From contig JAMFSG010000398.1 of the NCBI GenBank assembly GCA_026225155.1, positions 1-7,126 on the forward strand: 7,126 nucleotides of DNA, written 5' to 3'. Below, piece by piece: positions 1 through 6,268 of this stretch. Positions within the stretch are counted from its first letter, which is position 1. Every line of letters begins with the position of its first letter. The position numbers and the translations under genes were made by a program. The notes under the pieces were generated by a model. That model was not told where the DNA came from, did no database searches, and worked only from the letters and a program-made list of their open reading frames with translations. The DNA is from Verrucomicrobiota bacterium (lineage in GTDB: Bacteria; Verrucomicrobiota; Verrucomicrobiia; Limisphaerales; UBA11358).

Positions 1-139
1 CAGGAAGCTTACCTTTGAATGGGTAAATGCAATTCGTAAAGATATAGGAATTAACCCTAATGAAGTTCAGCTAGGAATAAATTATAGCCTGCCTTCTAAA
101 AATGAAAATCAATCACAGCCAACTCAAGCAATCCGTTGA
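1..139 (+). CDS. C-terminal fragment of an unrecognised protein (5' end outside window)
   Basis: An open frame runs in from the left edge (first full codon at base 2) and ends at TGA 137-139, leaving 45 codons. The translated tail begins RKLTFEWVNAIRKDIG and ends in a polar, Gln/Asn/Ser-rich stretch (SKNENQSQPTQAIR). I recognise no family. The DNA is AT-rich compared with the genes from base 500 on, but matches the composition of the following intergenic region. Nothing proves translation beyond the open frame, so it could also be a chance open stretch. The T-run at 166-172 just downstream has no convincing adjacent hairpin. Confidence 0.4.
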   Translation, partial: RKLTFEWVNAIRKDIGINPNEVQLGINYSLPSKNENQSQPTQAIR

Positions 140-499
140 TTCCAACTAATCGTCCGAAGCAGGCATTTTTTTGTAAATTAAGCCGATTTACTGGCTTTTC
201 CTCGTCTTTGTTCAAATAAAAGTCTGTTTTCCTTCATTCAAGGCTTTTATTGATTCATCAACAGCCATCAATGGTTGATTGAAGTTCAGAAATCATAGAA
301 TAAAACCAAACACTCATTGCTTGAACCAGAGCAATGACTGATTAAAGTTCAACTTTGGTTGGCCAAAGTTATACTATGATTGGTTAGAGTTGTGAAATGA
401 TCGGCAAAACTTCAACAATGGTTGAAGAAACTTTCGTAATGATGTTCAAATCGTTAACTTTCTGACGACAATGAAAGCCATTAATAGCCTCTGCAATTT
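140..499. other. AT-rich gene-free region upstream of the carbonic anhydrase gene
   Basis: These 360 bases hold no credible ORF on either strand. Line 241-300, for example, has 20 G/C in 60. Contents in order: a T-run (166-172); a weak 5-bp stem (180-184 with 193-197) followed by TTTT, which may be a poor terminator for the upstream gene; then the 21-base periodic array from about 269 to 457. The promoter of the carbonic anhydrase gene must lie here unless it is read from the left, but I could not pick a convincing -35/-10 pair. No Shine-Dalgarno sequence is visible before the ATG at 500. Confidence 0.7.
269..457. repeat. Degenerate tandem array with exact 21-base period, nine units
   Basis: Cutting the sequence every 21 bases from 269 gives nine units (starts 269, 290, 311, 332, 353, 374, 395, 416, 437) that align without gaps. 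The majority consensus is CAATGATTGRTT followed by AAASTTNAR. By column, T at position 4 is present in 9/9 units; T7, G9, A14 and A15 in 8/9; A2, A3, G5, A13 and T18 in 7/9. The preceding block 248-268 matches only in its TGATT part. Forward frames are closed by stops (for example TAG after 269), so this is not a coding heptad repeat. Small hairpins sit inside: TCATTGC/GCAATGA (314-320 with 331-337), AACTTTGG/CCAAAGTT (351-358 with 363-370, loop TTGG), and CTTCAAC/GTTGAAG (410-416 with 421-427, loop AATG). Twenty-one bases is two helical turns, so every unit presents the same DNA face. A protein-binding array, a structured leader or an old expanded satellite are all possible. Confidence 0.8.
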
Positions 500-1243
500 A
501 TGAAAAATTCATCTATTCGTTTTGGGTTGTTCACCAGCTTGGTCGCCGCCGCATTGGTCGCGACAGGTTGTGTAAGTTCGCATCATGCCTGCTGCTCCAT
601 GCCAATGTCGTCGGTGCAGACGAAGGCTTCACAGGCGGCGATGACGCCGACTCAGGCGCTCGCGGAATTGAAGGCGGGCAACGAACGTTTTGTCGCGGGC
701 AAATCATTGCATCGCGATTTCCCGGCGCAGGTCAAGGCGACGGCGGGCGGACAATATCCATTCGCCGTGGTGTTGAGCTGCCTCGATTCGCGCCAGCCGA
801 TCGAGATCGTTTTGGACCAAGGCGTCGGCGATATTTTCAGCGCGCGTGTTGCGGGCAATGTGTTGAACGATGATATTCTCGGCAGCCTGGAATTTGCCTG
901 CAAAGCTTCCGGCGCAAAATTGATCGCGGTGATCGGCCATTCTAATTGCGGCGCGATCAAAGGTGCGATTGACGATGTCCAGTTGGGCAATCTCACGGGT
1001 TTGCTGACGAAGGTCAAACCGGCGATTGACGCGGTGCCGGAAGATGATCAGGCGCGCACTTCCAAAAATTATAAGTTCGTGGATGAAGTTTCCGAAGCCA
1101 ACGTGAAGCTGGTGTTGAAAGAAATCCGCGAGCGCAGTCCAATTCTCAGCGAGATGCTTGATAAGGACGAAATCGGTCTGGTCGGTGGCATGTATGATCT
1201 CAAAACCGGCAAGGTGCAATTCTACGATACGGACGCGAAATAA
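500..1243 (+). CDS. Beta-class carbonic anhydrase with lipoprotein signal peptide
   Basis: Predicted to interconvert CO2 and bicarbonate using zinc. The 247-residue protein starts with a charged N-terminus, a hydrophobic segment (about residues 8-22) and a lipobox-like ATGC. This predicts cleavage before Cys24, lipid attachment and location in the envelope rather than the cytosol. The catalytic part (about residues 48-245) carries the beta-class signature: CLDSR at 94-98 (zinc ligand Cys94, with the Asp96/Arg98 dyad) and HSNCGAI at 147-153 (zinc ligands His147 and Cys150). RVAGN (116-120) and the C-terminal GGMYDLKTGKVQFY also fit the family. A Cys-Cys pair (31-32) lies in the linker after the lipobox. 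The ATG at 500 is used because it puts the signal peptide at the N-terminus; no Shine-Dalgarno is visible. It follows the 21-base array and is followed 126 bases later by pheT, so it is probably transcribed on its own. Family assignment is firm; export is a strong inference. Confidence 0.92.
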   Translation: MKNSSIRFGLFTSLVAAALVATGCVSSHHACCSMPMSSVQTKASQAAMTPTQALAELKAGNERFVAGKSLHRDFPAQVKATAGGQYPFAVVLSCLDSRQPIEIVLDQGVGDIFSARVAGNVLNDDILGSLEFACKASGAKLIAVIGHSNCGAIKGAIDDVQLGNLTGLLTKVKPAIDAVPEDDQARTSKNYKFVDEVSEANVKLVLKEIRERSPILSEMLDKDEIGLVGGMYDLKTGKVQFYDTDAK

Positions 1244-1369
1244 ACGCCTTGCGTGATCAACCAAATGATCCACTGATTTTAATTAGTTGCCCGACATCCC
1301 ACTGCTCTTTTGTAAGAATTTGGTTTCGAGCTCGCCGTTTTTAGTGTTTCATTTACAAACTATTTTGAA

Positions 1370-3796
1370 ATGAAAGTCACCCTTAACTGGCTCAAACAAT
1401 ACGTTGATTTCAACTGGTCGCCCGAGGAATTGACCGAGCGGCTCACGATGCTCGGCCTCGAAGTCGAGGGCGTGCAGAAAATTTCCGGCGCGTTCGACGG
1501 CATCGTCGTCGCGCAGGTCATCACGCGCGACAAACATCCGAACGCGGATAAACTTTCGCTCTGTCGCGTCAACGACGGCACGGGCGAACGCCAGATCGTT
1601 TGCGGCGCGCAAAATTTCAAGGCGGGCGACAAAGTGCCGTTGATCTTGCCCGGCGCGTCGTTGCCGTTGAAAGCCGGCGAGAAAGAACCGTTCACTATCA
1701 AGGTCGGCAAGATTCGCGGCGTGGAATCACACGGGATGTTGTGTTCGCCGCAGGAATTGGGTCTGCCGGATCAGATTGATGGCCTGCTCATTTTGCGCGA
1801 GGACGCGAAGGTCGGCCAGCCGTTCGGCGAATATCTCGGTCGCAGCGGCAGCGATGTGATTTACGATCTCGAAGTCACGCCGAATCGTCCCGACTTGAAT
1901 AGTCTCATTGGCATCGCGCGCGAAATCGCGGCGGTCACGGGAAACCAATTGAGATTGCCGGAACTCAAAACTCAAAACTCAAAACTCAAAACTGAAGAAT
2001 TAGTTTCCGTAAAAATTGAAGACGCAGAACTTTGCCCGCGTTACACCGCGCGCGTCATCAAAGGCGTGAAAGTCGGGCCAAGTCCGGATTGGTTAAAAAA
2101 CGCTTTGGAAAAAGTCGGCATCCGCAGCATCAGCAACGTCGTGGATGTGACGAATTACGTCATGCTCGAAAGCGGCCAGCCGTTGCACGCGTTCGATTAT
2201 CATTTGATTGCTAAAAATGCGAATGGACAGCCGACCATCGTCATTCGTCGCGCAACGGCAAATGAAAAATTCAAGACGCTCGACAATCAAGAACGCACGT
2301 TGACGAACGAAATGCTGTTGATCGCCGACGAACAAAAAGGCATCGCGCTCGCCGGCGTCATGGGCGGCGCGAACACGGAGATCAACAATTCGACGCACGA
2401 CGTTTTGCTCGAGAGCGCGTATTTTTCGCCGACGAACATCCGCCGCACGAGCAAGCTGACCGGCTTGCGCACGGACGCGAGTTACCGCTACGAACGCGGC
2501 GCGGACATCGGCATTTGTGATTGGGCGAGCCAGCGCGCGGCGCAATTGATTTTGGAAACCGCCGGCGGCGAATTGGCCGACGGCGTGGTGGACGTTCAGC
2601 CGCAAACCAAAGCTGCGAAGGAAATCGTTTTGCATTTCGCCAAAACCGACGCGCTGCTCGGCGTGCCGATTTCGCACGCGGAACAATTGTCGCATCTCAC
2701 TAAGCTCGGTTTGACGTTGACCGAGCAAACGCCCGGCGTCTGCACTTTTAAGATTCCGTCGTGGCGCGTGGACTTGAAACGCGAAGTGGATCTGATCGAA
2801 GAAGTCGGTCGCTTGCACGGCATTGATAAAATTCCATCAACGCCGCCGCGTGGTGCGATCGGATTCAACGCTTACGATTCCGTTTACGATCAAATTTCCG
2901 AAGTGCGCCGCATTTTGACCGGCCTCGGTTTGAACGAAGCGCAGGGACAAACTTTAATCGCGAAATCAGAAATCAGAAATCAAAAGCCGGAAGAAATCGT
3001 CGCGCTCGCGAATCCGTTGAGCAGCGACATGGACGTTTTGCGTCCGAGTTTGTTGCCCGGCTTGATCCATTCTTTGCGCCACAATGTTTCGCGAAAAAAT
3101 TATGATGTCGCGTTGTTTGAAGTTGGTCGCGTTTTCAAAACGGAAAATGGCCAGACGAAAGAAAATCGCAGCGTCGCCATCGCCATCACCGGCCAACGCG
3201 CATTGTCTTTTTGGAGCGGCGGCGAACGTGATGCGAAATTCGACGGCTACGATCTGAAAGGTCTCGTCGAAGATTTGCTCGAGCAATTTGGCCTGCGCGG
3301 CATCGCGTTCGGCAAGCGCGCGGAAAGCACGGCGTTGTTTCTCGAATCCGCCGCCGTGACGCTCGGTGGAAAATTGCCGCTCGGCGAACTCGGCCAATTG
3401 CTGCCGACGCTCGCCAAAAAATACGATCTGCGCGACGCCGTTTTTCTGGCGGAATTCAATCTCGATCTGCTTTTGTCCAAACGCAATCCGGCGAAGTCGT
3501 TCAAAGCGCTGCCGCAATTTCCCTCGAGCCGCCGCGACGTGGCAATTCTCGTTGCCGAAGCGACGACGCACGACGCGGTGTTGCAAGCAGTCAAATCTGC
3601 CAAGCCCGCGAATCTCGAAACGGTCGAGATCTTCGACGTGTTCCGCGGCCAGGGCGTGCCGGAAGGTCAAAAAAGTCTCGCATATGCGTTCACCTATCGC
3701 GCCGCCGAAAAAACTTTGACCGACGCAGACGTGAATTCCGCACACGAAAAAGCCGTGGAAAGTTTGAAGCAAAAATTATCGGCGGTTGTGCGGTGA
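1370..3796 (+). CDS. pheT: Phenylalanyl-tRNA synthetase beta subunit
   Basis: Beta chain of the cytosolic alpha2-beta2 enzyme that charges tRNA-Phe. It holds the editing and tRNA-binding functions and needs the PheS alpha chain for catalysis. At 808 residues it is full length for the bacterial family. Domains in order: N-terminal segment (1-38); EMAP-like tRNA-binding OB fold (about 40-150; HPNADKLSLCRVN, IVCGAQN, VPLILPGA); B3/B4 editing domain (about 215-395; NVVDVTNYVMLE, QPLHAFD); B5 domain (about 415-490; DLKREVDLIEEVGRLHG); catalytic-like core (about 500-690; ALANPLSSDMDVLRPSLLPG); and the FDX-ACB anticodon-binding domain (about 714-807; FPSSRRDVAILV). The start is the ATG giving the family-typical MKVTLNWLKQYVDF; no clear Shine-Dalgarno precedes it. 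Two oddities are in-frame heptamer tandem repeats encoding extra linker residues near 199-208 and 530-540. pheS is not adjacent on either side. The gene ends three bases before a large palindromic element. Confidence 0.98.
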   Translation: MKVTLNWLKQYVDFNWSPEELTERLTMLGLEVEGVQKISGAFDGIVVAQVITRDKHPNADKLSLCRVNDGTGERQIVCGAQNFKAGDKVPLILPGASLPLKAGEKEPFTIKVGKIRGVESHGMLCSPQELGLPDQIDGLLILREDAKVGQPFGEYLGRSGSDVIYDLEVTPNRPDLNSLIGIAREIAAVTGNQLRLPELKTQNSKLKTEELVSVKIEDAELCPRYTARVIKGVKVGPSPDWLKNALEKVGIRSISNVVDVTNYVMLESGQPLHAFDYHLIAKNANGQPTIVIRRATANEKFKTLDNQERTLTNEMLLIADEQKGIALAGVMGGANTEINNSTHDVLLESAYFSPTNIRRTSKLTGLRTDASYRYERGADIGICDWASQRAAQLILETAGGELADGVVDVQPQTKAAKEIVLHFAKTDALLGVPISHAEQLSHLTKLGLTLTEQTPGVCTFKIPSWRVDLKREVDLIEEVGRLHGIDKIPSTPPRGAIGFNAYDSVYDQISEVRRILTGLGLNEAQGQTLIAKSEIRNQKPEEIVALANPLSSDMDVLRPSLLPGLIHSLRHNVSRKNYDVALFEVGRVFKTENGQTKENRSVAIAITGQRALSFWSGGERDAKFDGYDLKGLVEDLLEQFGLRGIAFGKRAESTALFLESAAVTLGGKLPLGELGQLLPTLAKKYDLRDAVFLAEFNLDLLLSKRNPAKSFKALPQFPSSRRDVAILVAEATTHDAVLQAVKSAKPANLETVEIFDVFRGQGVPEGQKSLAYAFTYRAAEKTLTDADVNSAHEKAVESLKQKLSAVVR
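1964..1993 (+). repeat. Heptamer tandem repeat CTCAAAA x4 inside pheT
   Basis: Four perfect copies of CTCAAAA (1964-1991) plus a partial CT. They encode the low-complexity stretch ELKTQNSKLKTEE at about residues 198-210, in the linker between the tRNA-binding domain and the B3/B4 domain. The unit is not a multiple of three, so gain or loss of one copy would shift the pheT frame; only changes of three copies (21 bases, 7 residues) keep it open. The unit is closely related to the second heptamer repeat at 2963-2983 (CTCAAAA against ATCAGAA after rotation, two differences). Confidence 0.9.
2963..2983 (+). repeat. Heptamer tandem repeat AAATCAG x3 inside pheT
   Basis: Two perfect copies of AAATCAG (2963-2969 and 2970-2976) and one AAATCAA (2977-2983). 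They encode KSEIRNQK at about residues 532-539 of PheT, just before the conserved core motif around ALANPLSSDMDVLRPS. The span is 21 bases, exactly seven codons, so it looks like a frame-preserving insertion into a surface loop. It belongs to the same NTCARAA-type heptamer family as the repeat at 1964-1993. Confidence 0.85.
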
Positions 3797-3798
3797 AA

Positions 3799-3954
3799 TT
3801 TGGGGAGCACAGCCGCCCCGGCTGTAGTCCGACGCGACCTCGCGTCGGACTCTTCGCGTGAACCAACGACATTCAATTTATTCTGCTCGTTCACGCCACA
3901 AAGCTGACGACGAGGGCGTCGTCAGCTGCGCCCGGGGCGGGCGCGCTCTCCAAA
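3799..3954. repeat. Composite inverted element: two opposed double-hairpin units (REP/BIME-like or MITE-like)
   Basis: The 156-base element is bounded by imperfect inverted repeats, 3799-3827 against the reverse complement of 3926-3954, matching at 22 of 29 positions. Each arm has two abutting hairpins. Left: a 7-bp stem with loop CCC (3809-3825), then a 12-bp stem separated by CC (3826-3851). Right, mirrored: an 11-bp stem with loop AGGG (3902-3927), then a 7-bp stem with loop GGG (3928-3944). Six of the seven arm differences form three compensatory base-pair changes in the outer hairpin (A-T to G-C twice, G-C to C-G once). A further inner pair GCGTGAAC (3856-3863) / GTTCACGC (3889-3896) is nested in the 50-base spacer. 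No ORF lies inside. It sits between the convergent pheT and PGPGW genes and could act as a two-way terminator or RNA stabiliser, although no T-run follows the stems. The design resembles paired REP sequences; I cannot name a family. Confidence 0.85.
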
Positions 3955-3968
3955 CAACATAACCGTCG

Positions 3969-4256
3969 TCATTTTTTCTTCACGAAATCAGACACGGTAT
4001 TTTTTCCTTTTTTGAAAAGTTTGCGCGCTTTGCGCAACCAGCGGCGCGCCCAGACAAATTCCGTCGCCAACATCGCGAGGCCGATGGGAATCACCACGAC
4101 CGCCGGCCCGGGCAACACGATCATCGCCACGCCGATGAGCAAAATCGTGCCGCCGATGACGCCGACAATCATGCGGCGCACGAACGGCGAAACGTCTTCG
4201 AGATGAAGCAGTTTGCGGATGCGGGCGCGCAGGCCGCGGGAAGATTTTGCGTTCAC
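3969..4256 (-). CDS. Small PGPGW-type (TIGR02611-like) membrane protein
   Basis: A 95-residue protein of unknown biochemical role. A basic N-terminus (residues 1-28, many Arg/Lys) leads into two closely spaced hydrophobic segments (about 29-47 and 50-67) joined by LPGPAVVVIPIGLAMLA. A strongly basic tail follows (RRWLRKARKLFKKGK, ending in VKKK). The Pro-Gly-Pro turn followed by a hydrophobic helix and a charged W/R-rich end is the pattern of the PGPGW putative transmembrane family; here the canonical final G-W is replaced by A-V. The start is a GTG at 4254-4256: no in-frame start lies just upstream and the first in-frame ATG would delete the N-terminal 28 residues. It begins 16 bases after the M48 protease stop, so it is probably the last gene of that operon. 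Its stop lies 14 bases from the palindromic element. Confidence 0.75.
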   Translation of the reverse strand: MNAKSSRGLRARIRKLLHLEDVSPFVRRMIVGVIGGTILLIGVAMIVLPGPAVVVIPIGLAMLATEFVWARRWLRKARKLFKKGKNTVSDFVKKK

Positions 4257-4272
4257 AATTTGCGCACGAAAA

Positions 4273-6258
4273 TCATTCCACCACGCCGAGCGGCGGCATC
4301 GGGCAATCCAAAGTGTCGGCGACGGCGCGCAGCAATTCCGCTTCGCTTTCCACGATCACGCCGTCCGCGCCGACGACGTGCGCGCAGGCTTCGAGCAGAT
4401 TTTTTTTGATGATCGGAACCGCGAGCGCGAGCCGGTCCAGCGCCGTGCCGATTTGATCCACGCCGCAGCGTTCGCGCGGCTGCAACAATAATTCCGAATC
4501 ATCCGACGCGCGCACAAACGGCGCGCCCGTGTCGAATGCTTTTTGGATTTCGTTCGCGTCGTCGCTGCCAACATTTGCGAGCGCGGACAAAACCACCGCG
4601 CAATCCGGCACGAGCGGCTTGAGTGTGTAAAACTGGACGGCTGCCGAACGCCCGTCGCTGAATTTGGTCGCCAGATTGCGTTGCACAATTTTTTGCAAAA
4701 CGAATTCAAACAATTCCACTTCGCCATCGCTTTGAATGAGCCAGGTCAGCGTCTGCGAAAAATTCTGGAACTGTTCCGCGCTCAATTGTTTCAACGCGCC
4801 CAGCGCAAGATTGACGAGCGGCAAACGCGCCGCCGTGCCGGTTTTTTGAACGTCGGCAAATAAGGCGGAAGCTTTTTCGGAAACGGCGGGCGAAACGCGC
4901 CGGCTGATTTCCGCAGTTTGCGTGGCGCGCATTTTTTCATCTTTGCTCAACAGCAGCGCGTAAATCAACGCGACAGCATCCAGCGGTTCGCGCACGGCGG
5001 TTTTCAGATTTTCCGGCAACGCGGCGCGCATGTCTTCGGCGTATTTCAGATGCAGCGGCGTTGGGTTTCCGAGGTTCGGCAAAACGTAACGCGTTTTGAT
5101 CACGGGCGGTTTCCGGTCGTCCGAAGATAAAATCACGCCGCCCAAAACGGTGCGAAATGAATCCGGCAACGGCGGCGCTTTGGGTTTCAATTCGCCGAGG
5201 ATGTTGTCGTGCACGGCTTCGGCTTGGCGCAAATCGAGCGGCGCATATTTTCCATCCCACGTCGAATCAATGGCTTTGATGCGTTGTTCGAGCGGCGGAT
5301 GCGTGGCCATCATGCCGAAAAGCGAATCGGCCAGACCGTTCGCAAAAAATAAATGGCTCGCGTCGGAAGCGTGCGGCGATTCGAGGCGCGAACCGAGGCC
5401 GGACTGTCCGATCTTTTGCAGCGCGTGTGAAAGACCGGCGGGATTGCGCGTGAATTGCACGGACGAAGCGTCAGCGAGAAATTCGCGCTGGCGGCTGACG
5501 GCGGCTTGGATCAGGCGACCAAAAAAAACGCCGAGCGAACCGATGACCAAAAGTGCGAGACCGACAATCGGCAACGGATTTTTATCGCGACTGTTGCCGC
5601 GCGTATAAAGCAAAATTCTTCCAATCGTGGCGATGCAAAAAATTCCAAAAAGAATTCCGATGAGCCGGACGTTCAATTTCATGTCGCCGTTCAGAATGTG
5701 GCTGAACTCGTGGCCGATGACGCCTTGTAATTCGTCGCGCGTCAACGTTTGCAAACAGCCGCGCGTGACGGTGACCGCCGCGTCGCTCGTCGAATGCCCG
5801 GCGGCGAAAGCATTGATGCCTTCTTCCTGATCGAGCACATAGACTTGCGGCATCGCGACGCCGGACGCGATGGACATTTCTTCGACGACGTTGAGCAGTT
5901 TACGTTCGTCCGGATCGTTGGTGTTGGAAGCGACCAGCCTGCCGCCCAAAGATTCCGCGACCGCGCTGCCGCCACTCGCCAGCGCCATCGTTTTGTAAGT
6001 GCTGCCGAAAAAAATGACGAGGATCGTGCCCAACGCAACTTCACCAAAAAGTTTTGGATCCCAAAAACTGAATTGCGCGACTTGCGAATCGTCTTGGTAA
6101 TAATAATGATGTCGCGGATTTGAATTGAGATACGCGAAGACAAAAATCGCAACCCCGTAAATCATCGCGATCATCGAAATGACGGCGAGGGAAAAATAAA
6201 GGATCAGCCACTTGGTTTTTTTCCGGGCTTTGTCTTGTTGCTGAAAAAAATCCATCAC
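4273..6258 (-). CDS. M48-family (HtpX-like) membrane metalloprotease with C-terminal extension
   Basis: Predicted zinc endopeptidase of the inner membrane, probably acting in membrane-protein quality control. The 661-residue chain has hydrophobic segments at about 17-43, 71-95, 196-217 and 229-254, with the catalytic helix HEFSH (His183, Glu184, His187) before the third. The expected third zinc ligand is Glu259 in QREFLAD, and the M48 domain closes with THPPLEQRIKAI (319-330). It then runs some 330 residues beyond a typical HtpX (near 300). The extension contains two similar helical motifs, LIQSDGEVELFEFVL (507-521) and VVGADGVIVESEAELL (628-643), reminiscent of TerB-like acidic helices. The first two codons are GTG-ATG, so translation may start at 6258 or 6255; no Shine-Dalgarno helps. 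It starts 10 bases after the lipoprotein stop and belongs to the lemA operon. Eight-base homopolymers lie at 4400-4407 and 5521-5528 but the frame is intact. Confidence 0.92.
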   Translation of the reverse strand: MMDFFQQQDKARKKTKWLILYFSLAVISMIAMIYGVAIFVFAYLNSNPRHHYYYQDDSQVAQFSFWDPKLFGEVALGTILVIFFGSTYKTMALASGGSAVAESLGGRLVASNTNDPDERKLLNVVEEMSIASGVAMPQVYVLDQEEGINAFAAGHSTSDAAVTVTRGCLQTLTRDELQGVIGHEFSHILNGDMKLNVRLIGILFGIFCIATIGRILLYTRGNSRDKNPLPIVGLALLVIGSLGVFFGRLIQAAVSRQREFLADASSVQFTRNPAGLSHALQKIGQSGLGSRLESPHASDASHLFFANGLADSLFGMMATHPPLEQRIKAIDSTWDGKYAPLDLRQAEAVHDNILGELKPKAPPLPDSFRTVLGGVILSSDDRKPPVIKTRYVLPNLGNPTPLHLKYAEDMRAALPENLKTAVREPLDAVALIYALLLSKDEKMRATQTAEISRRVSPAVSEKASALFADVQKTGTAARLPLVNLALGALKQLSAEQFQNFSQTLTWLIQSDGEVELFEFVLQKIVQRNLATKFSDGRSAAVQFYTLKPLVPDCAVVLSALANVGSDDANEIQKAFDTGAPFVRASDDSELLLQPRERCGVDQIGTALDRLALAVPIIKKNLLEACAHVVGADGVIVESEAELLRAVADTLDCPMPPLGVVE

Positions 6259-6268
6259 AATAAACGTG

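Noticed and set aside
87..172. Possible terminator: GCCTGC (87-92) pairing with GCAGGC (159-164) before a T-run
   Set aside because: The stem is only 6 bp with a loop of about 66 bases that includes the end of the reading frame, unlike an intrinsic terminator.
269..457. CRISPR array
   Set aside because: The units are contiguous, degenerate and 21 bases long with no unique spacers, and no cas gene is nearby.
1255..1270. GATCA/TGATC inverted repeat after the carbonic anhydrase stop
   Set aside because: The stem is five base pairs with no following T-run, too weak to call a terminator or operator.
704..1273. Minus-strand open frame opposite the carbonic anhydrase
   Set aside because: Its composition (His/Arg/Ile-rich, no domain) is that of a shadow frame; the plus strand encodes a complete beta carbonic anhydrase.
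2966..3772. Long minus-strand open frame (268 codons) opposite pheT, and another at 2093-2818
   Set aside because: The translations are Arg/Phe/Gln-rich with no recognisable motif, lie wholly inside a confident gene, and are typical of antisense frames in codon-biased GC-rich DNA.
4400..5528. Programmed frameshift sites at the 8-base homopolymers (4400-4407, 5521-5528) in the protease gene
   Set aside because: The main frame is continuous and full length through both runs, and no alternative frame gives a sensible extension.
5096..5608. Plus-strand open frame (170 codons) within the M48 gene
   Set aside because: It is opposite a well-supported protease domain and has no family features.
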